Position numbers and translations under genes: made by a program. This document shows, one piece after another, positions 1-7,929 of a DNA stretch of 21,581 bases. The DNA is from JABIFK01 sp047619225 (lineage in GTDB: Bacteria > Latescibacterota > UBA2968), in the NCBI GenBank assembly GCA_047619225.1, contig JBLHJX010000067.1, forward strand, positions 1-21,581. Reading direction: 5' to 3'. The first letter of the stretch is position 1. Each line of letters opens with the position of its first letter. The notes under the pieces were generated by a model that had not been told where the DNA came from, searched no databases, and saw nothing but the letters and a program-made list of their open reading frames with translations.

Positions 1-19
1 TTTTGAGCATGGGCTGTGT

Positions 20-997
20 TTATCTTTCACTGTAGTAGGTGTGTAAACATTGGTCCATGACCCACGATGTGCGGGCCCCACTTTCGCCAGTGGAAGTACT
101 TTGCCCTTGTCCATTGAGTTCGTTGACGATGTCTTGGATGAGGGGTTGGTGCACGTGAGCTGGGTTGGGTGCTGCAAAGGTTTCTTCGGAGCCGTTGCGT
201 TTGAGAATGATGTCGGTGTCTGCAAAGACGGGTGTTTGGATTTCACCTTCGGAGCCTGTGAACGTAATGTAGTTGCCGCCATGATCGGCATTGAAGTTCC
301 ACATGCCGGTGCCTACAACACCTGATTCAAATTCAAAACATGCAGCTGTCACGTCTTCGGCATTGTAGGATTTTCCGGTGTTGCGTGCAAAACCACTGAC
401 ACGTTTGATGGGGCTGACGAGAAAGTCGAGAATGTCAAAGCCGTGTGACGCAAGGTCGAGAAATTCACCCGCACCACCAATGGCAGGATCAAAACGCCAG
501 TTTTTGGCTTTCTCACCCGTGGCAAGTTTGCCATAGTGTACGATGTGGACGGAGGTCAATTGACCAATAGCGCCTTCTTGGAGCAGGTCGTGTACTTTGA
601 GAAAACGTGGCAGCCCACGACGATAATACGCGACATAGAGCGGCACATTTTTGGCTTTGAATGCGTCGATCATTTGTTGGCATTCTTTGTGGTTCATGCC
701 CATGGGTTTTTCTACATAACACGGTTTGCCCGCTTCGGCTACTTTGAGTGCATATTCACAATGTGTTGACGGTGGTGTGGCAATGTAGACCGCGTCGACA
801 TCGGGGTGGTTGATGACCTCATCGGCATTGTTGGTTGATTGGGAGACGTTGTGTCGTTTGGCAAAGTCGGCGGCAAGTTCACCATCGCGCCGCATGACAA
901 TTACGAGTTCAGAGTTGTCGGCTTTATAAAACCCGGGACCACTTTTAGATTCGCAGACGTTGCCGCAACCGATGATGCCCCAGCGGATTGTGTTCAT
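20..997 (-). CDS. Gfo/Idh/MocA family NAD(P)-dependent oxidoreductase
   Basis: This 325-residue protein has the standard two-domain layout of the Gfo/Idh/MocA family, soluble dehydrogenases that usually oxidise or reduce sugars, inositols or related polyols. The N-terminal Rossmann fold carries the dinucleotide motif GIIGCGNV (residues 7-14). The family signature EKP is at 96-98, with Lys97 the expected catalytic lysine. The C-terminal domain has D181 and H185 in a segment reading GEFLDLASHGFD, matching the family's substrate-side Asp/His pair. The ATG at 995-997 is preceded by AAAGGAAT at good spacing. The gene follows the CocE-type hydrolase by 18 bp on the same strand, so the two are probably co-transcribed. 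That suggests a shared catabolic task, but the substrate cannot be read from the sequence. The length is typical for the family and the gene looks intact. Confidence 0.93.
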   Translation of the reverse strand: MNTIRWGIIGCGNVCESKSGPGFYKADNSELVIVMRRDGELAADFAKRHNVSQSTNNADEVINHPDVDAVYIATPPSTHCEYALKVAEAGKPCYVEKPMGMNHKECQQMIDAFKAKNVPLYVAYYRRGLPRFLKVHDLLQEGAIGQLTSVHIVHYGKLATGEKAKNWRFDPAIGGAGEFLDLASHGFDILDFLVSPIKRVSGFARNTGKSYNAEDVTAACFEFESGVVGTGMWNFNADHGGNYITFTGSEGEIQTPVFADTDIILKRNGSEETFAAPNPAHVHQPLIQDIVNELNGQGQSTSTGESGARTSWVMDQCLHTYYSER

Positions 998-1015
998 GGT
1001 GATTCCTTTCGTTTT

Positions 1016-3034
1016 TTACAACAAGTCACGTGGAAATGTGTTTGTCCATTGTTTTTGGAAATGTGGCAGTCCATTGATGGTGATGTTTAAGTCGATGGTC
1101 GTGTGAAATGCCGTGGCGGTGCTTCGTATGGTATAAGACGAATCGATTTCTGTTTCGCCATCAGTGCGTGTTATTTTCCGATGGTGGTGACCTGTTCCTG
1201 ACACATCGGCTGGATTCTCGTTGCTGGCCGAGAGTGTGAGTTGGCTCTTATTGGTGATTTTGGTTGTTTCATTTGTTTGGGTGGTGTTTTGGGTGTGTAG
1301 TTTGACGCCGGTGCGGTTTTGCATGATGTCTTGGGTGACTTCCCACACAGGTTTGTTTGGGGACAGATGATAGGGTTTTACTTTTGTTTGGCTGGGTTCA
1401 AATGCAACTTCATTTTTGATGTCTTTGGTGGGAGCAATGGGTAAGATGAGGCGTGAGGGATAATTTTGTCCACGTAAGATGGTGTTTGTGCCTGCATAAG
1501 GAGTTGGCCATAGGTTGGGGAAGTCTGCACTGGAAATGGAGATGCGAATGCGGTGCTTAGGTTCAAACCGATAGGCGGTGGCATCCAGTGCAAAGGACAG
1601 TTTGTAGATTTCGCCGGGTGTCATGGGTTTGGGGTCGGTGAGCGATTCTCGGCGGGTGCCGTTTAATACACCTGAACAGACGAGTGCGCTGGTGCCATCG
1701 GGGGCGACGTCGCAAAGTTTGACCACATAAGCCATGACTTCGGCTGTGCTGCTGACGTGGAGCTCGATTTTGGGTTGGCCGATGATTTCTAAAGGGACGT
1801 CCAATTTTTCGGTGGTATAGGTGAGGGCATAGATTTCGTCGGGGCGCTGATCGGTGGGTAGGCCAAATGGGACGCCCGCAGACCAGAGTCCGCCGGACAA
1901 TCCAACGGTTGGATGATAGACATAGGTGTCTTTTTCGCGGTTGTAGTCTGGGTCGTGTGCATTCAGGCTTGCATTTTCAGATAGGTATAAACGACGCTCG
2001 GTGTGGTCGTGAACGGGAAACTGATTTTCGATACGCCAATATCCCGATGTGTGGGTGCGATTGGCTTTGGGTGTGTCATAGGTTTGCATATACAGGGTGA
2101 TGGGCGATTCGTCCATGACGCCATTGTCTTCGTTTTTGAGCCAGTGTTCGCACCAGCGAATGACTTCGGTGAGGTAGGTGATGCGTGGTCCTGGAATGGC
2201 CACGTCGGGGCGTGAATGGTTCCAGGGACCTATGAGCACTTTTTTGGGTACTGTGAGGTGTTGAAAGGTGCGCAGGTTGCAGGTTGCATATCCGTCGCGC
2301 CAACCGCCAATCATGAAGACGGGGCATTGGATGTTTTCGTAGCGGTCTCGGATGCTGCCAGGTCGCCAATAGGGACCATCGGTTTGATGGGATAACCATT
2401 GTAGGAGATAGGGTTCGTTGCCTTCTAAATGGGTTTTCCAAAGGTCTGCCCAGTTGTCATCGACATATTCGGGATACGGGGGCATGGCGTTCATGCCGAT
2501 CATTGAGGCACCATATGCGCCAATGTCATAATAACATCGCATGTTGCCGCCACGATAGTGACACTCGTCGGTGTAGCGGTCGTCGGTGAAATACATGGGG
2601 ATGATGGTGGTGAGGTGTTTGGGGTGTAGTGCTGCGACTTGGACGGCGGTGAAACCCCCATAGGATGCGCCAAACATGGCGACTTTGCCATTTGACCAAG
2701 GTTGTTGGCCAATCCAATCTATGGCTTCGGCACCGTCTTGTTGTTCGCGTTGGGTGTATTCGTCTTGTGTGGTGCCTTCGCTGCTGCCTGTGCCACGACA
2801 GTCGATGCGTGCACCGATAAACCCGTGTTTGGCAAAGGTGTGGTGGTGGCCCGAATAGGGTGGGGCATCGTCTTTGCGATAGGGGATGTATTCGACAATG
2901 ATGGGGTGTTGTGTTTTTTGCCAGTGGTCATTGTCGGGCACGTGGAGGTCCATGGCCAGGTGTGTGCCATCGGATGTGGGGATCATGATGTTTTTGATGA
3001 AACGGACACCCTCTTGCGAAGCAAATTCGTGCAT
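1016..3034 (-). CDS. CocE/NonD family alpha/beta hydrolase (X-Pro dipeptidyl-peptidase S15 type)
   Basis: This is a 672-residue serine hydrolase of the CocE/NonD (peptidase S15) family, which cleaves esters, amides or X-Pro dipeptides. The nucleophile elbow GASYGG places Ser124. Asp247 in GGWRDGY and His273 in GPWNHS complete a triad with the same order and similar spacing as in cocaine esterase. The N-terminal half is the alpha/beta-hydrolase fold, roughly the middle holds the helical cap, and the region after about residue 400 is the jelly-roll C-terminal domain. The reading frame is open for another 24 codons upstream. I chose the ATG at 3032-3034 because it has AAGGGAAG just in front, and the upstream part covers what looks like regulatory sequence. 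No signal peptide is seen, so it is likely cytoplasmic. The downstream oxidoreductase is 18 bp away. The last roughly 100 residues are not recognisable and are threonine-rich. Confidence 0.92.
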   Translation of the reverse strand: MHEFASQEGVRFIKNIMIPTSDGTHLAMDLHVPDNDHWQKTQHPIIVEYIPYRKDDAPPYSGHHHTFAKHGFIGARIDCRGTGSSEGTTQDEYTQREQQDGAEAIDWIGQQPWSNGKVAMFGASYGGFTAVQVAALHPKHLTTIIPMYFTDDRYTDECHYRGGNMRCYYDIGAYGASMIGMNAMPPYPEYVDDNWADLWKTHLEGNEPYLLQWLSHQTDGPYWRPGSIRDRYENIQCPVFMIGGWRDGYATCNLRTFQHLTVPKKVLIGPWNHSRPDVAIPGPRITYLTEVIRWCEHWLKNEDNGVMDESPITLYMQTYDTPKANRTHTSGYWRIENQFPVHDHTERRLYLSENASLNAHDPDYNREKDTYVYHPTVGLSGGLWSAGVPFGLPTDQRPDEIYALTYTTEKLDVPLEIIGQPKIELHVSSTAEVMAYVVKLCDVAPDGTSALVCSGVLNGTRRESLTDPKPMTPGEIYKLSFALDATAYRFEPKHRIRISISSADFPNLWPTPYAGTNTILRGQNYPSRLILPIAPTKDIKNEVAFEPSQTKVKPYHLSPNKPVWEVTQDIMQNRTGVKLHTQNTTQTNETTKITNKSQLTLSASNENPADVSGTGHHHRKITRTDGETEIDSSYTIRSTATAFHTTIDLNITINGLPHFQKQWTNTFPRDLL

Positions 3035-3065
3035 TTTTCTTCCCTTGTTTTCGATTTGGGTTCTG

Positions 3066-3085
3066 TGTATTGTGCATACAATACA
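3066..3085. promoter_or_regulatory. Perfect 8-4-8 inverted repeat, putative repressor operator
   Basis: The half sites TGTATTGT and ACAATACA are exact reverse complements separated by GCAT. The repeat sits 31 bp upstream of the hydrolase start. On the coding strand it overlaps a possible weak promoter: TTGTCC, 17 bp, TATTGT. The shape is like operators of GntR-type (FCD) regulators, but this resemblance is only by eye. No regulator gene is next to it. Confidence 0.5.
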
Positions 3086-3202
3086 AATGCCAGATTGTTC
3101 GGACAAGTGTTTAATCGGGAGCGTGTTTATGATACGTCGATTGCTTTGGGTTTTGGTATGGTGCGGAAAATCATGTATGGGTTGATTTGATGAGTGACTG
3201 TT

Positions 3203-4681
3203 TTAGGTGCTGAGTTGTTTGGCGTAGTATTGGGAGGCTAAGACGTGGGCGAGGCCTGGGCCTAGGCGGCCTGCGAGGTAGGTGGCGAGTTCGGCTTCGG
3301 TTTTGTCGGAGGCGATTTTGTCGAGTTGGTGTTTTTGGGCGATGAAGGCGTTTCGGGTGATTTGTTCGGTGTTTACGAGTATGTTGAGGATGGTGCGTAG
3401 TTCGGTGAGGGGTTCTTGGGCGTTGGGGTCGTTGATGCGATTGGTGAATTCGCCGGGGTCTTCGGATAGGTTGAAGAGGAGGTCGTCGTACCAGGTGAAG
3501 TGCATGTACTTCCAGTCGCCTTTGCGGATGAGGAAGGAGCCGGTGCAGTTGCCTTCGGAGTGGGATTCGGTGTAGGTCCAGCCGGGGTGGTCGGTGGGTG
3601 AGTTGTCGATGAGGGGGAGGAGGGAGTGGCCGCGAAGTTCGGGGGGGATTTGGGTGCCGGATAGGTCGAGGAGGGTGGTGACGAGGTCGACGTGGGCGAC
3701 GGGGGTGTCGATGGTGGTTCCTTTGGGGAGGCCGGGGCCTGCGATGATGAGGGGGACGTGGGCGGCGTTTTCGTAGAGGTTGTTTTTATACCACAGGCCG
3801 TGTTCACCCAAAGATTCGCCGTGGTCTGAGGTGTAGATGAAAATTGTGTTTTCAAGTTGGCCAGTTTTTTTAAGGGCGTCATAAACTTGACCAATATAGG
3901 CGTCGAGTTCCGTGATCATGCCATAATAGCCGGCGCGGGCACGGCGGATGCGGTCTTCGGGAATGGGTGTGGCAATGCGTTTGAAGTGGCGCATACCCTG
4001 ATAGACAAGATGTTGGTTTTCAAGATCGTCTTGGCGAATGTCGGGCAGATCCATCTCTTCTTCGGGATACATGTCCCAATATTTTTGTTGGGCAACAAAG
4101 CTGGGATGGGGTTGGCTAAGACCCAGCCAGAAGAGCCAAGGATTGTTTAAATTGTTGGCTTCTGTGTTGATGAAGTCGAGGGCGGTTTGGGTTTTTTTGG
4201 CATCGCCATGCGGGTTTTCACGAGCATGGCCATCAACACCAATACGTTCACTCATGCGGTAACACGGGGGTGAACGAAAGAGAGAGGTGATGTCGGGTCT
4301 GGTGCAATGACCATTGGAGACGTTAATTTCTTTAAAACCACGTTCGAGATCGTCGTGTAAGTCAAATTTTCCAGTTGCTCGGCAATCGTATCCTGAGTTA
4401 CTTAAGCGGGTGCCCCAGGTGGGGTGGCTGCCGTCCCAGACGGTGGCGTTGCAGTAGGAGCCAACGTCGGAAGGATACATGCCGGTCATGAGGCACGCGC
4501 GGCCGGGTGTGCAGACAGGGCTGCCGCAATATGTGTTGGAGAAGACGACGCCATTTTGGGCAATTCGATCCATGTTGGGGGTTTTGACAATGGGGTGGCC
4601 GGCGTATCCTGTGTAGCGGAAAGCGTGTTGGTCTGAGCAGATGATTACGATGTTTGGGCGTGAGTTGGATGCGGTGGCCAT
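3203..4681 (-). CDS. Sulfatase (alkaline-phosphatase superfamily arylsulfatase-like hydrolase)
   Basis: This 492-residue type I sulfatase would hydrolyse sulfate esters after its active-site cysteine is oxidised to formylglycine. The maturation motif is CTPGRACLMTG with Cys57 and Arg61. It fits the minimal CxPxR core, but the fourth position is Gly rather than the usual Ser or Ala. Metal and substrate residues are visible: Asp17 in CSDQH, Lys105 in TGKFD, His192 in QPHPSF, and Asp286-His287 in TSDHGE. There is no signal peptide, so it may be cytoplasmic, or secretion is not detectable. The frame is open for 15 more codons upstream. I chose ATG 4679-4681 because AAGGAG lies 7 bp before it and the extension would overlap the divergent aminotransferase start. 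From about 3203 to 3780 the third codon positions become almost uniformly C or A, unlike the 5' part. No maturase (FGE or anSME) gene is in the window. Confidence 0.93.
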   Translation of the reverse strand: MATASNSRPNIVIICSDQHAFRYTGYAGHPIVKTPNMDRIAQNGVVFSNTYCGSPVCTPGRACLMTGMYPSDVGSYCNATVWDGSHPTWGTRLSNSGYDCRATGKFDLHDDLERGFKEINVSNGHCTRPDITSLFRSPPCYRMSERIGVDGHARENPHGDAKKTQTALDFINTEANNLNNPWLFWLGLSQPHPSFVAQQKYWDMYPEEEMDLPDIRQDDLENQHLVYQGMRHFKRIATPIPEDRIRRARAGYYGMITELDAYIGQVYDALKKTGQLENTIFIYTSDHGESLGEHGLWYKNNLYENAAHVPLIIAGPGLPKGTTIDTPVAHVDLVTTLLDLSGTQIPPELRGHSLLPLIDNSPTDHPGWTYTESHSEGNCTGSFLIRKGDWKYMHFTWYDDLLFNLSEDPGEFTNRINDPNAQEPLTELRTILNILVNTEQITRNAFIAQKHQLDKIASDKTEAELATYLAGRLGPGLAHVLASQYYAKQLST

Positions 4682-4710
4682 GGTGAACTCCTTAATGAAA
4701 GTTTGATGAT

Positions 4711-5808
4711 ATGAATCAATTTCCATTCACACCCCTTGTTCAAAAGTTACCCGCGACGATTCCGTTTATTGGACCCGAGACGTTTGAGCGCAAGACGGGG
4801 CGTGTTTTTAAAGCGCGGGTGGGCGCCAATGAAAGTGCTTTTGGTATTTCACCCAAAGCGCGACAAGCGATGATCGATGCCGTGGATGGGGTCGGTTGGT
4901 ATAATGACCCTGAGAATTATGATCTAAGAAGCGCATTGGCGCAACTGTATAATTTACCGATGGATCATATCAGTGTGGGTGCGGGCATTGATGATTTGTT
5001 GGGTTCTGTGGTGCGTGCGTTTTTGGAACCGGGGCAGGTGACGGTTGCGTCTTTGGGATCGTACTTGACGTATCATTATCATGTGGCGGGTTTTGATGGG
5101 GTGAGTTATGGGGTGCCGTATCGAGATGATCGCAATGATTTGCAGGCGTTGGTGGATGCTGTTCGGGAGACGGGTTCGCATTTGGTATATGTGGCGAATC
5201 CAGATAATCCGACGGGAACTTGGCACACGGCTGCGAAATTGCAGGCTTTTTTGGATGCGTTGCCAAAAGACTGTATGTGTGTTTTAGATGAGGCGTATTT
5301 TGAGTTTGCGCCAGATGATTCAATTTTGCCCATGTTGCCGCACGATCCACGCGTGATCAGGATGCGCACGTTTTCCAAAGCACACGGGATGGCGGGGGCA
5401 CGTATCGGGTATGCGATAGCACATCCTGAAATTGTAACGGCCCTTGATAAGGTGCGTTTGCATTTTAATGTGAATCGGGTTGCGCAAATGGGTGCGCTTG
5501 CGTCTTTGGGTGATGCGGTATTTATTCAGTCGGTTGTTCAGGAAGTTGTGAAAGGGCGCGCAGAATATGATGCGCTTGGGCGTGAACTTGGGCTGCCAAC
5601 GGTGCCGTCAGCGACAAATTTTGTGGCATTTGATTGTGGGACGGCAGATCGCGCCCAAGAGATCTTGGATGGGTTGATTGCCGGTGGTGTTTTTGTGCGT
5701 AAACCCGGTGTGCAACCGCTGGATCGGTTGGTGCGGGTGACGGTGGGATCACTTGAAGAGCGAGTGGTGGTTGCAGAGGTTTTGAGAGAGGTATGTAAAA
5801 GCCATTAA
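4711..5808 (+). CDS. HisC-like PLP-dependent aminotransferase (class I/II)
   Basis: This 365-residue fold-type I aminotransferase is close to histidinol-phosphate aminotransferase. It would transfer an amino group using pyridoxal phosphate. Visible motifs are NPDNPTG at 163-169, the cofactor aspartate region DEAYFEF starting at 193, and the Schiff-base lysine Lys223 in FSKAHGMAGARIGY. The N-terminal stretch through GANESAFG is characteristic of a HisC-related subgroup, so the start at 4711 is supported by family similarity although its ribosome site (GAAAG) is weak. No other his genes are nearby. The true substrate could therefore be another amino acid, and I leave the symbol blank. Its start is 29 bp from the divergent sulfatase start, and a truncated FAD-oxidoreductase fragment follows 9 bp after its stop. 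That suggests it once headed a longer operon. Confidence 0.9.
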   Translation: MNQFPFTPLVQKLPATIPFIGPETFERKTGRVFKARVGANESAFGISPKARQAMIDAVDGVGWYNDPENYDLRSALAQLYNLPMDHISVGAGIDDLLGSVVRAFLEPGQVTVASLGSYLTYHYHVAGFDGVSYGVPYRDDRNDLQALVDAVRETGSHLVYVANPDNPTGTWHTAAKLQAFLDALPKDCMCVLDEAYFEFAPDDSILPMLPHDPRVIRMRTFSKAHGMAGARIGYAIAHPEIVTALDKVRLHFNVNRVAQMGALASLGDAVFIQSVVQEVVKGRAEYDALGRELGLPTVPSATNFVAFDCGTADRAQEILDGLIAGGVFVRKPGVQPLDRLVRVTVGSLEERVVVAEVLREVCKSH

Positions 5809-5817
5809 AAGAGTAAG

Positions 5818-6006
5818 ATGTTCGGTTTGTTTGAAACACATGAATTGACCTGTGATGTTTTGGTGGCTGGTGGTGGGTCTTTGGGTTTGTCGCGTGCTTT
5901 GGCAGCACGCAATGGGGCGAAGGTGATTTTGTGTCAGGATAGGCATGTGTTGGGCGGCAATGCGTCGCGTGAGGTGCGGGTTTATGAGACCGATCCAAGG
6001 GCATAA
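5818..6006 (+). pseudogene. N-terminal remnant of an FAD-dependent oxidoreductase
   Basis: The 62 codons encode an FAD-binding start: a beta strand CDVLVAGGG, a helix containing ARNGAKV, then LCQDRHVLGGNASREVR. I recognise this as the N terminus of the large FAD-dependent oxidoreductases (usually several hundred residues) common in Planctomycetes-like genomes. The frame stops at TAA 6004-6006 and I see no continuation in any frame before the next gene. The nucleotide-binding loop also looks degenerate, one residue shorter than I expect between the glycines and ARNG. It is most likely the leftover of a deleted gene formerly co-transcribed with the aminotransferase. A short expressed peptide cannot be excluded. 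Confidence 0.75.
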
Positions 6007-6129
6007 GATGCCAGAGCGTATTCTAGGATTGTATTTTTAGCGTAAATTTGTTTTGTTTGAAACCTGTTACCTGGGTCGCCTGTCTCTTATTGAAGAATGA
6101 ATGCGATGGGTTTTTATTGAGGAGGGTTT

Positions 6130-7893
6130 ATGGTGGTTTGTCGTTTTGCTGTGCTTATTGTACTTTTTTCTACTTCGGTGTTTGCGCAATCCGATGTACC
6201 GCCTTGGTACCCTGTTGGGCGATATGACCATGAGCCGATTCGTGAGAGTTCGGGTTTTGTGGCCAGTCGTCAATTTGACGGTGTGTATTGGACATTGAAT
6301 GATTCTGGTAATCCGAATGTATTGTATGCCACGCGGTTAGATGGCACGTTAATTCGCGAGTTTTTGGTGCAGGGTGCAAAGAATTATGATTGGGAAGCCC
6401 TTGCGGTTGATGACAAGGGCCACCTTTGGGTGGGTGAGATTGGCAACAACAGCCGTCAGCGCACGGATTTACGTGTTTATTTGGTACCCGAGCCCGATCC
6501 ATTTCGCGATACGATTGCAACGGCAACGGCGGCTTATCGTTATAAATATCCGGCAGAAAATGTGGATGCAGAGGGGATGTTTATTTATGAGGCAATGCCC
6601 TATATCATTTCTAAAGAAGCCGACCGGGCTGTGTTGTATCGGTTTACAAAATTGGATGCGGATACAACGCAAGTTCATGTGTTGGATCGGGTGGGTGAAC
6701 TGAAGGGTGGCGCATTTCGCATTACGGGTGCGTCGTTGTCTGATGATGGGATGCGGTTGGCGGCATGTACATATGATGGCTTGTGGGTCTATCACGCCGA
6801 TAAAAAAACGCCGCCGGCTGAATTGATTCGAACAGAGCCTTGGTCATTGACGCACGATATGAGTGTGGAGGCCACAGGGTTTAAGGGCGATGATCTCATT
6901 TTGACGAATGAGGCACGAGATATTTTTCAGCTTCCACCTTGGTGGTATGAACAAGGGCTTGGTTTACCACCCCGTGATATTCAGTCGATTTTTAAACATG
7001 AGGATGATTTGTATCCCGATCTTGCCGAGACAGAGATTCAATCTTATCGCGATATGGGTGTGCCGATAAATGGACGGCATATGGTGTTGCTTGCAGAAGA
7101 TATGGACGCGCGATTGACATGGCCTGTGGACGTTCCACGTTCTGACCGGTATACTTTTAGTGCGATGATGACGCGTGGGCCAGAATATGGACGGGTGCAG
7201 TTGTATGTGGATGGCCAGCCAGCGGGCGATGTTCAAGATTTGTATGCAGAAAAAACAATTGTGGGGTCTTGGGTGACACTTGGTGTGCCTTCGATTATTA
7301 AAGGATACCACGAGCTCACATTTTATGTGGTGGGTAAGTCTGATATGGCGACAGGTTATAAAGTGGGGGTGGACAGTTATCACTTGCAACCCGCGTCTCC
7401 TTTTGCGCACCAATTTCATTTGATAGGCCCGTTTGATAAAGCGAATATAGATGATGTGGATGCCCCTTTGCCACCTGAGGATGATCGCAATCTTGCGGGT
7501 TCGTTTACAGGCATTGGCGGTAAGGCGATCACCTGGAAACCAACGGAGACACGAGAAGACGGTTTGTTGCGCATTGGAATGGCATTTCCTGAGGCACCGC
7601 GTTATGCAGTTGCATATGCGCTGACCTATGTCTATTCTAAGAATGCACGTTTGGCCGATGTGCTTGTGGGCAGTGATGATCAGGTGGCGGTGTGGATCAA
7701 TGGCAAAGAAGTACATCGCAATAATTTTAGTCGGGGTGCGTTTCCCGATTCGGATATTGTGCCGTGTGAGTTAGATGCGGGGTGGAATGAAGTATTGTGT
7801 AAAATTGGTCAAAATGGGGGCGGTTGGGGGCTGTATTTGCGGTTTAATGATCCAGATGGATCTTTGAAATATGGATTGAAGCCAAAAGAATAA
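6130..7893 (+). CDS. Secreted multi-domain protein: beta-propeller plus two beta-sandwich modules
   Basis: This 587-residue protein has a clear signal peptide (hydrophobic residues 6-18, likely cleavage after VFA at 19), so it is exported. Residues about 38-290 resemble the propeller of phytase-like/esterase-like proteins. The telling segments are an ESSG start, WTLNDSGN, NYDWEALAVDD and WVGEIGNN, spaced like the first blades of that family. Residues about 300-430 form a beta-sandwich with RVQLYVDGQPAG, typical of modules appended to secreted proteins of Planctomycetes-like bacteria. The last about 80 residues (GSDDQVAVWINGKEV through GWNEVLCKIGQNGGGWG) resemble the galactose-binding-like domain of sugar-active enzymes. 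No catalytic residues are evident. The ATG at 6130 has GAGGAGGG in front. purC starts 36 bp downstream, probably on the same transcript but without obvious functional link. Binding or processing of a carbohydrate or phosphate ester outside the cell is a guess. Confidence 0.8.
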   Translation: MVVCRFAVLIVLFSTSVFAQSDVPPWYPVGRYDHEPIRESSGFVASRQFDGVYWTLNDSGNPNVLYATRLDGTLIREFLVQGAKNYDWEALAVDDKGHLWVGEIGNNSRQRTDLRVYLVPEPDPFRDTIATATAAYRYKYPAENVDAEGMFIYEAMPYIISKEADRAVLYRFTKLDADTTQVHVLDRVGELKGGAFRITGASLSDDGMRLAACTYDGLWVYHADKKTPPAELIRTEPWSLTHDMSVEATGFKGDDLILTNEARDIFQLPPWWYEQGLGLPPRDIQSIFKHEDDLYPDLAETEIQSYRDMGVPINGRHMVLLAEDMDARLTWPVDVPRSDRYTFSAMMTRGPEYGRVQLYVDGQPAGDVQDLYAEKTIVGSWVTLGVPSIIKGYHELTFYVVGKSDMATGYKVGVDSYHLQPASPFAHQFHLIGPFDKANIDDVDAPLPPEDDRNLAGSFTGIGGKAITWKPTETREDGLLRIGMAFPEAPRYAVAYALTYVYSKNARLADVLVGSDDQVAVWINGKEVHRNNFSRGAFPDSDIVPCELDAGWNEVLCKIGQNGGGWGLYLRFNDPDGSLKYGLKPKE

Positions 7894-7929
7894 ACTGGGG
7901 AGATGGACACTTTTAAAAGGGGAGAGACA

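Noticed and set aside
3373..3894. Pro/Ser/Thr-rich 173-codon frame resembling a secreted linker protein
   Set aside because: Alternative frame of the sulfatase in its C-rich portion; no start signal.
4682..4726. Upstream extension of the sulfatase by 15 codons
   Set aside because: Would overlap the divergent aminotransferase start and lacks a ribosome site, while ATG 4681 has AAGGAG.
6964..7716. 250-codon minus-strand frame opposite the propeller gene
   Set aside because: Antisense shadow with His/Ile/Arg-rich low-quality protein; the sense gene has a signal peptide and ribosome site.
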